DNA of 64,000 bases. Origin: Streptomyces sp. NBC_00433 (GTDB lineage Bacteria; Actinomycetota; Actinomycetes; Streptomycetales; Streptomycetaceae). The notes beneath the pieces are model-generated. The model was not told the DNA's origin. It saw only the letters and a program-made list of their open reading frames with translations, and did not search any database. Below are positions 1 to 10,246 of the stretch, piece after piece; the stretch's first letter is position 1; each line of letters begins with the position of its first letter. Where the stretch lies: contig CP107926.1 in NCBI GenBank assembly GCA_036015235.1, positions 7,360,001-7,424,000 on the forward strand, read 5' to 3'. The translations under genes and the position numbers were made by a program.

Positions 1-2900
<2,900 letters not shown>

Positions 2901-3039
2901 ATTTGCTCGCGTCCACTGTTTGGTTCCCGGGTTGCGAACAGTCGCACCGGTGAATCAGCTCAACACTTAACTGAAAAGTGTGCTTGTTCGCTTGGACTCT
3001 GTCGAGGTCTCACCGGCGCGGTGAGGCCGACCCGATAGC

Positions 3040-3158
3040 GTTTCGGTGGTCATAGCGTTAGGGAAACGCCCGGTCACATTCCGAACCCGGAAGCTAAGCC
3101 TTTCAGCGCCGATGGTACTGCAGGGGGGACCCTGTGGGAGAGTAGGACACCGCCGAAC
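3040..3158 (+). rRNA. rrf: 5S ribosomal RNA
   Basis: Complete 5S rRNA. It begins GTTTCGGTGGTCATAGCG, contains the conserved CCGAACCCGGAAGCTAAGC segment and ends CACCGCCGAAC, whose 3' end pairs with the 5' end. It lies about 140 bases after the 23S gene, the usual actinobacterial 23S-5S order. End positions are accurate to a few bases. Confidence 0.97.
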
Positions 3159-3167
3159 AATCTTTCC

Positions 3168-3213
3168 AGACCCCTGGTCCTGGCCTCAGCGCCAAGACCA
3201 GGGGTCTTTTTTT
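3168..3213 (+). terminator. rRNA operon terminator
   Basis: A 12-bp GC-rich stem (AGACCCCTGGTC pairing with GACCAGGGGTCT) around a short loop, followed directly by a run of seven T. It starts about 10 bases after the 5S gene, so it is the intrinsic terminator of the rrn operon. Confidence 0.95.
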
Positions 3214-3292
3214 GCACGCGCTCACAGAGCGCGACTTCCCCGTGGTTACGGGAGACTTGTACTACAGCAGCACGATTCGAGGAGTCACGTCG

Positions 3293-5641
3293 ATGTCCAA
3301 CTCGCCTGAAGACCGGCCCGAGCGTCCCGAACGCCGGGACTCGCGCCCTAACGGCGGTGGCGACCGCGGGGGTTACCGCAGTGGTGGCCCGCGACGGGAC
3401 GGCGACCGTCCCAGTGGCGGCGGCTTCCGCCGCGATGACCGACGTGACGACCGTCCTCGTGACGACCGGCGTGACGACCGCCCGCGCGGCCCGCGTCGCG
3501 AAGGCGACCGCCCCGGTGGCAGTGGTGGCAGTGGCGGCGGCTTCCGCGGCAACGACCGCCCGCGCTACGACCGTCCGGCCGGCGGTGGTGGCGGCGGTTT
3601 CCGTCGTGACGACCGCCCCGGTGGCGACCGTCCCCGTTTCAACGGTCCCCGTGACGACCGTCCGGGCGGCGACCGCCCGCGTTTCAACGGCCCGCGCGAT
3701 GACCGCCCCGGTGGTGACCGCCCGCGCTTCAACGGCCCCCGTGATGACCGTCCCCGTGGTCCGCGTCGCGAGGGCGACCGTCCCGGCGGTGGTGGCGGCG
3801 GTTTCCGTCGTGACGACCGTCCCGGTGGCGACCGTCCCCGTTTCAACGGTCCCCGTGACGACCGTCCGGGCGGCGACCGCCCGCGTTTCAACGGCCCGCG
3901 CGATGACCGCCCCCGCTACGACCGCCCCCGCGATGACCGTCCGGGCGGCGACCGTCCGCGCTACGACGACCGTCGTGATGACCGTCCGGGCGGCGACCGT
4001 CCGCGCTACGACGACCGTCGTGATGACCGTCCCCGTGGTCCGCGTCGCGAGGGCGATCGCCCTGGCGGTGGTGGCGGCGGTTTCCGTCGTGACGACCGTC
4101 CCGGTGGCGACCGTCCCCGTTTCAACGGTCCCCGTGACGACCGTCCAGGCGGCGACCGCCCGCGTTTCAACGGCCCGCGCGATGACCGCCCCCGCTACGA
4201 CCGTCCCCGTGACGATCGTCCGCGTGACGACAGGCCCCGCTACGACCGTCCCCGTGAGGACCGCCCGAGCTACGACAGGCCGCGGGACGACCGCCCGCGC
4301 TTCGACGGCCCCCGCGATGACCGTCCGCGTTATGACCGGCCCCGCGATGACCGTCCGTCCCGTGACGACAGGCCTCGCTACGACCGTCCCCGTGACGACC
4401 GCCCTCGTGGGCCGCGTCGCGAGGACGACCGCGGCGGCTTCCGCCGTGACGACCGCCCGCGTGACGACAGGCCCCGCTACGACCGCCCGCGTGAGGACCG
4501 CCCGAGCTACGACCGGCCCCGGGACGACCGTCCGCGCGGCCCGCGTCGCGACGACGACCGGCCCCGCGACGACCGTGGTCAGGGCCGGCGGCCCGCCGTC
4601 GAAGGCCGCGGCCGGTTCGAGAACCGCGGTGGCGGCAGGGACGACCGGCGCGAGGAGCGGGAGCCGATCCGCCGGCTGCCCATTCCCGACGAGGTCACCG
4701 GGCACGAGATCGACCCGAGCGTGCGCCAGGAACTGATGAGCCTGCCCAAGACGCTCGCCGACGACGTGGCGCGCAACCTGGTCATGGTGGCCCGGCTGCT
4801 GGACGAGGAGCCGGAGCAGGCGTACGCGTACTCGCGCATCGCGCTGCGGCTGGCCTCGCGTGTCGCGGCCGTACGGGAGGCGGCGGGCTTCGCCTCGTAC
4901 GCCAGCGAGCGCTATGCCGAGGCGCTGGCCGAATTCCGGGCGACCCGGCGGATGACCGGCACGGTCGACCTGTGGCCGGTCATGGCGGACTGCGAGCGCG
5001 GCCTCGGCCGTCCCGAGCGCGCGCTGGAGATGGCGGGTGCGCCCGAGGTGCACAAGCTCGACAAGGCGGGCCAGGTCGAGATGCGCCTGGTGGCCGCCGG
5101 TGCCCGACAGGACATGGGCCAGGCCGAGGCCGCGGTGGTGACGCTGCAGAGTTCGGAGCTGGCGTCCAACGCCGTGCACCCGTGGACCGCGCGGCTGCGG
5201 TACGCCTACGCCGACGCGCTGCTGGCCGTGGACCGGGAGTCCGAGGCGCGCGAGTGGTTCGCGAAGGCGCTGGAGGCCGACCAGAACGGCACCACCGACG
5301 CGTCGGACCGCCTCGCGCAGCTCGACGGCGTGGAATTCGTGGACGCGTTCGACGACGCGGACGACGCCGACGACGTGGACGTGGCGGACGAGGCCGACGT
5401 GAACACGGCCGCCGACGACGCCGCCGACACGGATGAGCCGGACGACGCCGACGAGGACCCGGTCGACGAGGTCGACGAGGCCGAGGAAGCCGAAGACGTC
5501 GAGGACGTCGAGGACGTCGAGGACGTCGAAGAAGCCGACAAGGCCGACGTCGACAAGGACGCCGACCTGACCGACGAGGCCGACCCGGCTTCCTTCCTGG
5601 ACTCGCCCTTCCGCGAGCCCGCGCCGGGCGACAAGGACTAG
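3293..5641 (+). CDS. TPR protein with a giant Arg/Asp/Pro/Gly repeat domain
   Basis: A 782-residue protein of unknown function with three parts. Residues about 1-458 are low complexity, built from RDDRP, GGDRPRFNGP, YDRPRDDRP and GGGGGGFRRD units, and predicted to be disordered. Residues about 459-676 form a folded helical module (starting near IRRLPIPDEVTGHEIDPSVR) of the tetratricopeptide type. Residues about 677-782 are strongly acidic (DDADD, DVED repeats). The ATG at 3293 is chosen because GAGGAG sits 8 bases upstream; the frame is open further upstream but without such a site. Streptomyces homologues with an RGG/RDD-rich head and TPR body are known but uncharacterised. The mixed-charge head resembles domains that bind RNA or form condensates (inference), and the neighbour upstream is the rRNA operon. 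Confidence 0.85.
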   Translation: MSNSPEDRPERPERRDSRPNGGGDRGGYRSGGPRRDGDRPSGGGFRRDDRRDDRPRDDRRDDRPRGPRREGDRPGGSGGSGGGFRGNDRPRYDRPAGGGGGGFRRDDRPGGDRPRFNGPRDDRPGGDRPRFNGPRDDRPGGDRPRFNGPRDDRPRGPRREGDRPGGGGGGFRRDDRPGGDRPRFNGPRDDRPGGDRPRFNGPRDDRPRYDRPRDDRPGGDRPRYDDRRDDRPGGDRPRYDDRRDDRPRGPRREGDRPGGGGGGFRRDDRPGGDRPRFNGPRDDRPGGDRPRFNGPRDDRPRYDRPRDDRPRDDRPRYDRPREDRPSYDRPRDDRPRFDGPRDDRPRYDRPRDDRPSRDDRPRYDRPRDDRPRGPRREDDRGGFRRDDRPRDDRPRYDRPREDRPSYDRPRDDRPRGPRRDDDRPRDDRGQGRRPAVEGRGRFENRGGGRDDRREEREPIRRLPIPDEVTGHEIDPSVRQELMSLPKTLADDVARNLVMVARLLDEEPEQAYAYSRIALRLASRVAAVREAAGFASYASERYAEALAEFRATRRMTGTVDLWPVMADCERGLGRPERALEMAGAPEVHKLDKAGQVEMRLVAAGARQDMGQAEAAVVTLQSSELASNAVHPWTARLRYAYADALLAVDRESEAREWFAKALEADQNGTTDASDRLAQLDGVEFVDAFDDADDADDVDVADEADVNTAADDAADTDEPDDADEDPVDEVDEAEEAEDVEDVEDVEDVEEADKADVDKDADLTDEADPASFLDSPFREPAPGDKD
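3581..4205 (+). repeat. Intragenic tandem repeats encoding the RDDRP domain
   Basis: Three near-identical DNA copies of about 125 bp begin at about 3581, 3785 and 4064, each starting GGCGGTGGTGGCGGCGGTTT. Spacings of 204 and 279 bases are both multiples of three, so changes in copy number keep the frame. Shorter GACGACCGTCC-type units fill the gaps. Identity at the DNA level, beyond protein similarity, suggests recent duplication by slippage or unequal recombination. Confidence 0.85.
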
Positions 5642-5666
5642 TCCCGTAGGGCGTCCGGACGCGCAC

Positions 5667-5713
5667 GAAAGGAGGGAGGCACCCGCACACCGCGGGTGCC
5701 TCCCTCCTTTTTG
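5667..5713. terminator. Bidirectional terminator between convergent genes
   Basis: A perfect stem, GGAGGGAGGCACCCGC pairing with GCGGGTGCCTCCCTCC, with a four-base loop and five T after it. It lies between the TPR gene and the convergent DUF1015 gene and can stop transcription from both sides, although the minus-strand U-tract is short. Confidence 0.9.
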
Positions 5714-5726
5714 CGTGTCGGCCCTT

Positions 5727-7025
5727 TCAGCCCAGGTCCAGGCTCCGTATGACCAGACCGCCGGCCGGCTTCGGCCCGAAGGACGTCGACTTGCGCGGCA
5801 TCATCACGCCCTGCCGGGCAAGTTCGAGCACGACGTGCTCGTGCACCGGGTGCATCAGCACCGCCGTGCCCGCGTGCCGTCGAGCCTGTTCGACGGCGGC
5901 GTCCGCGGTGTGGATGTAGCGGATCTCGTCGGGGAGGTCGGGGGAGTCCGGGATCTGCCAGACGTGGTCGAGCAGCAGGGTGTGCAGGACGGTGGCGTCC
6001 AGGCGGCGCCACTGCGGCGGGCGGTCGGCGGGGACCCAGCGGTCGAGCGGGCCGGGGTCGGGGCGGTCGAGGAGGTGGAAGCCGCCGTCGCCGGCGAGGA
6101 CGAAGGCGTTGCCGGCCTCCGCCGCGTCGGCCAGCACGGCGAGGGCCTTGTCGAGGGTGTGGCCGGGCAGTTCGCTGACCCGGAAGTACGGGCGGGCGGT
6201 GTCGAGGGCTCGGTCCAGCGGCAGGTGTTGCAGGACGCGGTGGATGGCGCGGACCCGCAGCGGGTGGCGGGCCGTGTCGACCAGCAGGACGAGGCCGTGG
6301 TCCCACGGTGTGCCCGGCGGGTGTTCGGCCTGGAGCCTGCGGTAGGTGGCCCAGCGGTGGTGGCCGTCGGCGATGAGGGCCTGGCGGCCGGCCAGGTCGG
6401 CGCCGATCGCGGCGATCTCCGCCGGGTCGGTCAGCGACCACAGGCGGTGGTGCACGCCGTCCTCGGTCGTCGTGCCGAGCAGCGGCTCGCGGGTTTCCGC
6501 GGTGCGCTCGACCAGGGCGGCGGTCGCGTCGCCGTCGCGGTAGGCGAGCAGCAGCGGTTCGAGGTTGGCGCCGGTGGAGCGCATCAGGGCGGCGCGGTCG
6601 GCGACCGGGCCCGGCATCACGTCCTCGTGCGGCAGGACGACACCGTCCTCGGGCGGGGTGAGCCGCAGGGCGCCGATGACGCCGCGTTGCAGGTGGTCGC
6701 CGTCGCGCTGTTCGTAGACGTAGATCGCCGGGTCGGGGTCGGCGGCGAGCACGCCCTCGTCCCGCCATTCGGCGAGGGTGCGGGCGGCCTTGCCGTGCCG
6801 GGCGTCCGGCGTCTCGGCGTCGGGGAGGATGAGGCGGACGACGTTGTGGGGGTCGGCCGTCTCCAGATGGCGCTGTCCGTCGGGCCGTACGACCACGTCG
6901 TACGGCGGTGAGGTGACCGCGGCGAGGCTGCCGACACGTGCGGCGACGTAACGGAGGCCGCGGAATGGGGTGAGCCGCAGGCCGTGCTCGCCGTCGGGTC
7001 CGGGGTGTGGACCGGGGATGCTCAT
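5727..7025 (-). CDS. DUF1015 (SerK-related) family protein
   Basis: A 432-residue protein of the DUF1015 family, which includes archaeal free-serine kinases (SerK) and related ParB/Srx-fold enzymes. Visible family features are the N-terminal FRGLRYVAARV...TSPPYDVV segment, the central ADGHHRWATYRR motif and the YIHTADAA and ARQGVMMPRKSTSFGPKP segments near the end, close to the usual family length. The substrate in actinobacteria is not established. No good ribosome site precedes the ATG at 7025, so the transcript may be leaderless. It is divergent from the HAD gene and convergent with the TPR gene. Confidence 0.85.
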   Translation of the reverse strand: MSIPGPHPGPDGEHGLRLTPFRGLRYVAARVGSLAAVTSPPYDVVVRPDGQRHLETADPHNVVRLILPDAETPDARHGKAARTLAEWRDEGVLAADPDPAIYVYEQRDGDHLQRGVIGALRLTPPEDGVVLPHEDVMPGPVADRAALMRSTGANLEPLLLAYRDGDATAALVERTAETREPLLGTTTEDGVHHRLWSLTDPAEIAAIGADLAGRQALIADGHHRWATYRRLQAEHPPGTPWDHGLVLLVDTARHPLRVRAIHRVLQHLPLDRALDTARPYFRVSELPGHTLDKALAVLADAAEAGNAFVLAGDGGFHLLDRPDPGPLDRWVPADRPPQWRRLDATVLHTLLLDHVWQIPDSPDLPDEIRYIHTADAAVEQARRHAGTAVLMHPVHEHVVLELARQGVMMPRKSTSFGPKPAGGLVIRSLDLG

Positions 7026-7100
7026 CAGCGCATGGTACGTCCGGCCGTGCGGATGGGGGATGATCGAGGAGACGACGACTCACGAGGAGCGAGCCCGCCC

Positions 7101-8108
7101 ATGACCCACCGGACCAGTCCGAGCGGCAGCGAGAAGCCGCTGGACACCGCGTACGACACGGCGCTGCTGGACCTCGACGGTGTCGTGTACGCGGGCGGCG
7201 ACGCCATCGCGCACGCGGTCGACTCGCTGGCCGAGGCGCGCTCCGCGGGGATGCGGCTCGCCTACGTCACCAACAACGCCGCCCGCACGCCGCAGGCCGT
7301 CGCGGAACACCTCAGCCGGCTCGGCGTGCCGGCCGACGCCGACGAGGTCATCACCTCGGCGCAGGCCGTCGCCCGGCTCATCGCCGACCACGTGCCCGTC
7401 GGGTCCAAGGTCCTCGCGGTCGGCGGCGAAGGCCTCTTCGCGGCGCTGCGCGAACGCGGCCTGCAGCCCGTCGAGTCCGCCGACGACGCGCCCGCGGCGG
7501 CCGTACAGGGCTACGGGCCCGACCTGCGCTGGTCGCAGCTCGCCGAGATGGCCCACGCGGTCAACGCCGGGGTGCCGTGGTTCGCCTCCAACACCGACCT
7601 GACCATCCCGACGGCCCGCGGTGTCGCGCCCGGGAACGGCGCGGCCGTCGAGGTGGTGCGGATCGCGACCGGCGGCACGCCGCGGGTGGCGGGCAAGCCG
7701 CTGCCGCCGATGCACCGCGAGACGGTGATCAGGACCGGGGCCGAGCGCCCGCTCGTCATCGGGGACCGGCTCGACACGGACATCGAGGGGGCCAACGCCT
7801 CCGGCGTGGACTCGCTGCTGGTCCTCACCGGGGTCACCACTCCGGCCGCCCTCGTCGCGGCCACGCCGGAGCATCGGCCGACGTATGTCGCCGCCGACCT
7901 CCGCGGGCTGCTCATCTCCCACCCGCCCGTCTCCTGGGACGGCTCCCAGGCGCGCTGCGGCGGCTGGACCGTCACCGCGTCCCTCGACCTCACCGGTTCC
8001 GGCGACCCGATCGACGGCCTCCGCGCCCTCTGCAGTGCCGCCTGGTCCGCCTCGTCCTCCGACCTCGACCCCGGCAAGTCCCTGGCCCGCCTGAGGGCTG
8101 TCCAGTAA
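7101..8108 (+). CDS. HAD-superfamily (NagD-like, class IIA) phosphatase
   Basis: A 335-residue cytosolic phosphatase. The nucleophile motif DLDGVVYAGGDAI lies at about residues 23-35, motif II is VTNNAARTPQ, and the acidic motif GDRLDTDIEGA with SLLVLTGVT lies in the second half, as in NagD/phosphoglycolate-type IIA enzymes; the exact substrate cannot be read. Start ATG 7101 follows GAGGAGCGAG; the frame is open further upstream without a ribosome site. The last codons (RLRAVQ then TAA) overlap the left arm of an inverted-repeat element at 8091-8261, so the native C-terminus has probably been replaced by element sequence. The length is otherwise typical. Confidence 0.9.
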   Translation: MTHRTSPSGSEKPLDTAYDTALLDLDGVVYAGGDAIAHAVDSLAEARSAGMRLAYVTNNAARTPQAVAEHLSRLGVPADADEVITSAQAVARLIADHVPVGSKVLAVGGEGLFAALRERGLQPVESADDAPAAAVQGYGPDLRWSQLAEMAHAVNAGVPWFASNTDLTIPTARGVAPGNGAAVEVVRIATGGTPRVAGKPLPPMHRETVIRTGAERPLVIGDRLDTDIEGANASGVDSLLVLTGVTTPAALVAATPEHRPTYVAADLRGLLISHPPVSWDGSQARCGGWTVTASLDLTGSGDPIDGLRALCSAAWSASSSDLDPGKSLARLRAVQ

Positions 8109-8261
8109 TCCCCGGCGGGCGCGCGACGACAGCTACGGCACCTCGCCGCGTTGTCGGGCTCGCCCGAACACGACCCGGTATGAGGGCGACCCTTCGCCTT
8201 GCGACGTACCGCATCTGACGCCGCGCGCTGGTCCACCGCGGATTAGCGGGACAGCCCTCAG
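8091..8261. mobile_element. Non-coding MITE-like inverted-repeat element, about 170 bp
   Basis: The left arm (GCCTGAGGGCTGTCC, then AGTAATCC, 8089-8111) is matched by the right arm (GGATTAGC, then GGGACAGCCCTCAGGC, 8240-8263) as an inverted repeat over about 23 positions. No ORF or transposase lies inside. GAGGGCTGTCC ends with a TAATCC interior resemble the termini of transposase-mobilised elements common in Streptomyces (from memory). No target duplication beyond CTGAG/CTCAG is clear. The element runs into the HAD coding region and supplies its stop codon. Confidence 0.75.
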
Positions 8262-8357
8262 GCTTCCGACCGACCTGCGGCCCGGCCGGCCACGACGGCG
8301 GGAGGAAGCGCGGCCACCGCGAGGGGCAGGCGCGTCCCGGGGCGGCCGGGGGAGGGG

Positions 8358-9158
8358 TCAGGTCGCCGGAAGGAGGGCGTCCTCCGGGGCGCCCCGGCGC
8401 CAGTAGCCGGCGAAGGCCACGGCGGACCGGGGGAAGGCGCGGGCGCCGACGAGGTGCCGGCGCAGGTCGCGGACGGTGGCGGCCTCGCCCGCGACCCAGG
8501 CGTAGGGCGTACCCGTCGGAAGGGCGGCCGCGGCGACAGCCGCGGGAAGGGACGAGGGCCGGGTCAGCCAGTTGACCTCGGCCTCGCATTTCGTGGGCAG
8601 CTCGATGCGGTCCGCCGGATCGCCGACGGAGATCCACGCCTTGACCACCGTGCCGGCCGGCAGCCACTCCAGGATCCCGGCGACGGCCGGCACCGCCGTC
8701 TCGTCGGCGCACAGCAGGACCCAGTCCGTGCCGGCCGGCGGCTGGAAGTCGACGCCGCCGTTGTCGGGCACGACGGGCGCGAGGACGGTGAGCCGGTCGC
8801 CGGGCGCGGCGCGGCCCGCCCACCGGGAGGCGGGCCCGAGATCGCCGTGCAGGGCGAAGTCGATGTCGACCTCGGCCGGGAAGCGCCGCACGTCGCGGAC
8901 CGTGTACGTCCGCATGATGCCGCGTACGGCGGGGTCGAGCGCGCGCCAGCGCGGATACCAGTCGTTGTCGAGGACGTCGGGCAGGACCGCCTCGTACTGC
9001 CCGTCCTGCGGCAGGAAGAGCTTGAGCCGCTGGTCCCTGCCGCCGGTGGCGACCGCGTCGAGGCCGGGGCCGCCGAGCACGACCCGCAGCAGGCCGGGGG
9101 AGAGCCGGCAGGTGCGCAGCACATGGGCGCGGAAGAAGTCGTAGGCGGGCGCGGCCAT
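8358..9158 (-). CDS. Siderophore-interacting protein (flavin/NADPH ferric-siderophore reductase)
   Basis: A 266-residue protein of the ViuB/SIP family, which reduces ferric siderophores in the cytosol to release iron. The N-terminal half is an FAD-binding barrel (MRTYTVRDVRRF motif, then DLGPASRWAGRAAPGDRL). The C-terminal half is the SIP NAD(P)H domain (WVLLCADETAVPAVAGILEWLP, then AWVAGEAATVRDLRRHL). AAGGAGG lies about 11 bases before the ATG at 9158, inside the end of the upstream 33-codon ORF, so the two are probably co-translated. An iron box about 140 bases upstream predicts repression when iron is plentiful. Confidence 0.93.
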   Translation of the reverse strand: MAAPAYDFFRAHVLRTCRLSPGLLRVVLGGPGLDAVATGGRDQRLKLFLPQDGQYEAVLPDVLDNDWYPRWRALDPAVRGIMRTYTVRDVRRFPAEVDIDFALHGDLGPASRWAGRAAPGDRLTVLAPVVPDNGGVDFQPPAGTDWVLLCADETAVPAVAGILEWLPAGTVVKAWISVGDPADRIELPTKCEAEVNWLTRPSSLPAAVAAAALPTGTPYAWVAGEAATVRDLRRHLVGARAFPRSAVAFAGYWRRGAPEDALLPAT

Positions 9159-9162
9159 GACG

Positions 9163-9264
9163 TCAGCTCACCTCCTTCGCGCCGGTGTCGGCCTCGTATT
9201 TGCCGGCGGCGAGCACGCCACGGCGGAACTTTCCGGGCGTGGTGCGGGAACGGGAGGAGTTCAT
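9163..9264 (-). CDS. Small 33-aa ORF coupled to the siderophore-interacting protein
   Basis: A short frame that begins MNSSRSRTTPGKFRRGV and ends YEADTGAKEVS. Of its 33 codons about 29 end in G or C, as expected for real coding sequence here. It ends four bases before the SIP start codon and contains the SIP ribosome site, which suggests translational coupling. No clear ribosome site precedes its own ATG, so it may be translated from a leaderless or very short leader transcript. I do not recognise the product; it is basic in the first half and acidic at the end, with no membrane segment. It could be a tiny iron-regulated protein or simply a leader ORF. Confidence 0.5.
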   Translation of the reverse strand: MNSSRSRTTPGKFRRGVLAAGKYEADTGAKEVS

Positions 9265-9296
9265 GGAGGATGGCCGCTCTGCTCGGAGGGGGTTGG

Positions 9297-9315
9297 CAAG
9301 GTTAGGCTAACCTAA
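9297..9315. promoter_or_regulatory. Iron box (DmdR1/IdeR/DtxR-type operator)
   Basis: CAAGGTTAGGCTAACCTAA matches the 19-base actinobacterial iron-box consensus TTAGGTTAGGCTAACCTAA at 17 of 19 positions. It lies upstream of the minus-strand small ORF and SIP gene, where the Fe2+-bound DtxR-family repressor would block transcription. The site also abuts the ABC ATPase remnant at 9312-9434. Confidence 0.88.
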
Positions 9316-9434
9316 CTTATCTGCTTCGCCACTCGTCGTACGGGCCGCCACGCGCGCGGAGATGTCGACTTGCCGCACACGCCGGGTCCGGCGGCGACGG
9401 TGACGGAGCGGCCGGGTATGTCGACACGCGGCTT
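9312..9434 (-). pseudogene. Remnant of an iron-siderophore ABC transporter ATPase (P-loop only)
   Basis: The minus-strand frame ending at 9312 reads KPRVDIPGRSVTVAAGPGVC and then GKSTSPRAWRPVRR before a stop. This resembles the start of FecE/FepC-type ATPases, where a DIP-G-R-x-T-x-x-x-GPNGCGKST segment holds the Walker A loop. Only about 40 residues remain, with no start, ABC signature or Walker B. Location beside an iron box and a siderophore reductase supports decay of a former ferric-siderophore import gene. The similarity is short, so chance cannot be excluded. Confidence 0.5.
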
Positions 9435-9736
9435 CACGTGTTGCTCGGCCGGGCGTGTCCGAGGGTGACCGGATCGGCTCGCAGGCGCGGCCGTCCGGTC
9501 GACGTGTCGGCATTTCGGGTGGTCAGGCGGACGCTCACGGGAAGGCCGTTCGGTGGAGAAGTCGGCGAGTCGACCCACCGTCACCGACCGCACGGGAAGC
9601 CGTACGCGGTCGCCGGGCAGGGCCGCATCCGTCGGCGCCGACGGCGGCAGGCCGGAACCGGCCCGACCGCGCCGAGGGCCCGGAGGGCCCAACGCCCCCG
9701 GCCGTGCCCGCCGCACGCCACGCGCGGCGGCCCGCG
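9435..9736. other. Intergenic region, no gene seen
   Basis: About 300 bases without a convincing ORF, RNA or repeat. Reading frames across it on both strands lack family similarity and continue into neighbouring features. It may be further decayed sequence of the transporter whose P-loop remnant lies alongside. Confidence 0.5.
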
Positions 9737-10084
9737 TCAGAGCAGCGAGCGCAGCCGCAGCACGTCCCGCAGCGACGCGTGCACCCTGACACGCCCGCTG
9801 CCCCACGCCTTGGCGAAGGCCAACTCGCCACCGACCATCGCCACCAGGTCGTCGCCCGACATCGCCAGCCGGATCTGCGCCTTGTCGTCCGGGGCGCCGG
9901 GCACGGCGACCACATCGGTGATCGTGCCGCCGGCCAGCCGCCCCGCGAAGGTGACGTCCAGATCGGTGATGCGGCAGCTCAACGAGCGGTCCAGGGCGGT
10001 GGCGGCACGCGTGTCGCTGCCCGCCCCCGCCATATTCCGCGCGAGTTGGTCGAGTGCGGTGCGGCACTCCTCGATGGTGGCCAT
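9737..10084 (-). CDS. SCP2 sterol-carrier-domain protein
   Basis: A 115-residue single-domain protein resembling SCP2/alkyl-sulfatase C-terminal domains, which form a hydrophobic pocket for lipid-like ligands. The second half (DKAQIRLAMSGDDLVAMVGGELAFAKAWGSGRVRVHASLRDVLRLRSLL) is the diagnostic part. The ATG at 10084 (MATIEECRTALDQLARN) is chosen; the frame extends 33 codons further but runs into the divergent promoter region. Small lone SCP2 proteins are common in Streptomyces and their ligand is unknown. Confidence 0.82.
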   Translation of the reverse strand: MATIEECRTALDQLARNMAGAGSDTRAATALDRSLSCRITDLDVTFAGRLAGGTITDVVAVPGAPDDKAQIRLAMSGDDLVAMVGGELAFAKAWGSGRVRVHASLRDVLRLRSLL

Positions 10085-10246
10085 CGGCGAGTCGTCTCCC
10101 GGTCGGACGGTACGTCCGGACGACGGTACCGCAGCGCAGTGTCGACGGGCCGTGGCGGCGGAAGGCGGTAGCGTCATGACCACGGTGGTTCGCGCAAGGG
10201 CCGCCGGCTGAACGATGTGTCAACGGCGAGTCGAGGAGTGAGAGCG

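Noticed and set aside
3074..5179. Long antisense frame (701 codons) opposite the RDDRP gene
   Set aside because: It arises from the repeat codons on the other strand (Val/Thr/Ala low complexity), has no family resemblance and covers the 5S gene.
9307..9513. 68-aa basic minus-strand ORF overlapping the iron box region
   Set aside because: Atypical composition and no motif; the neighbouring frame with the Walker A loop is the one that resembles a gene remnant.
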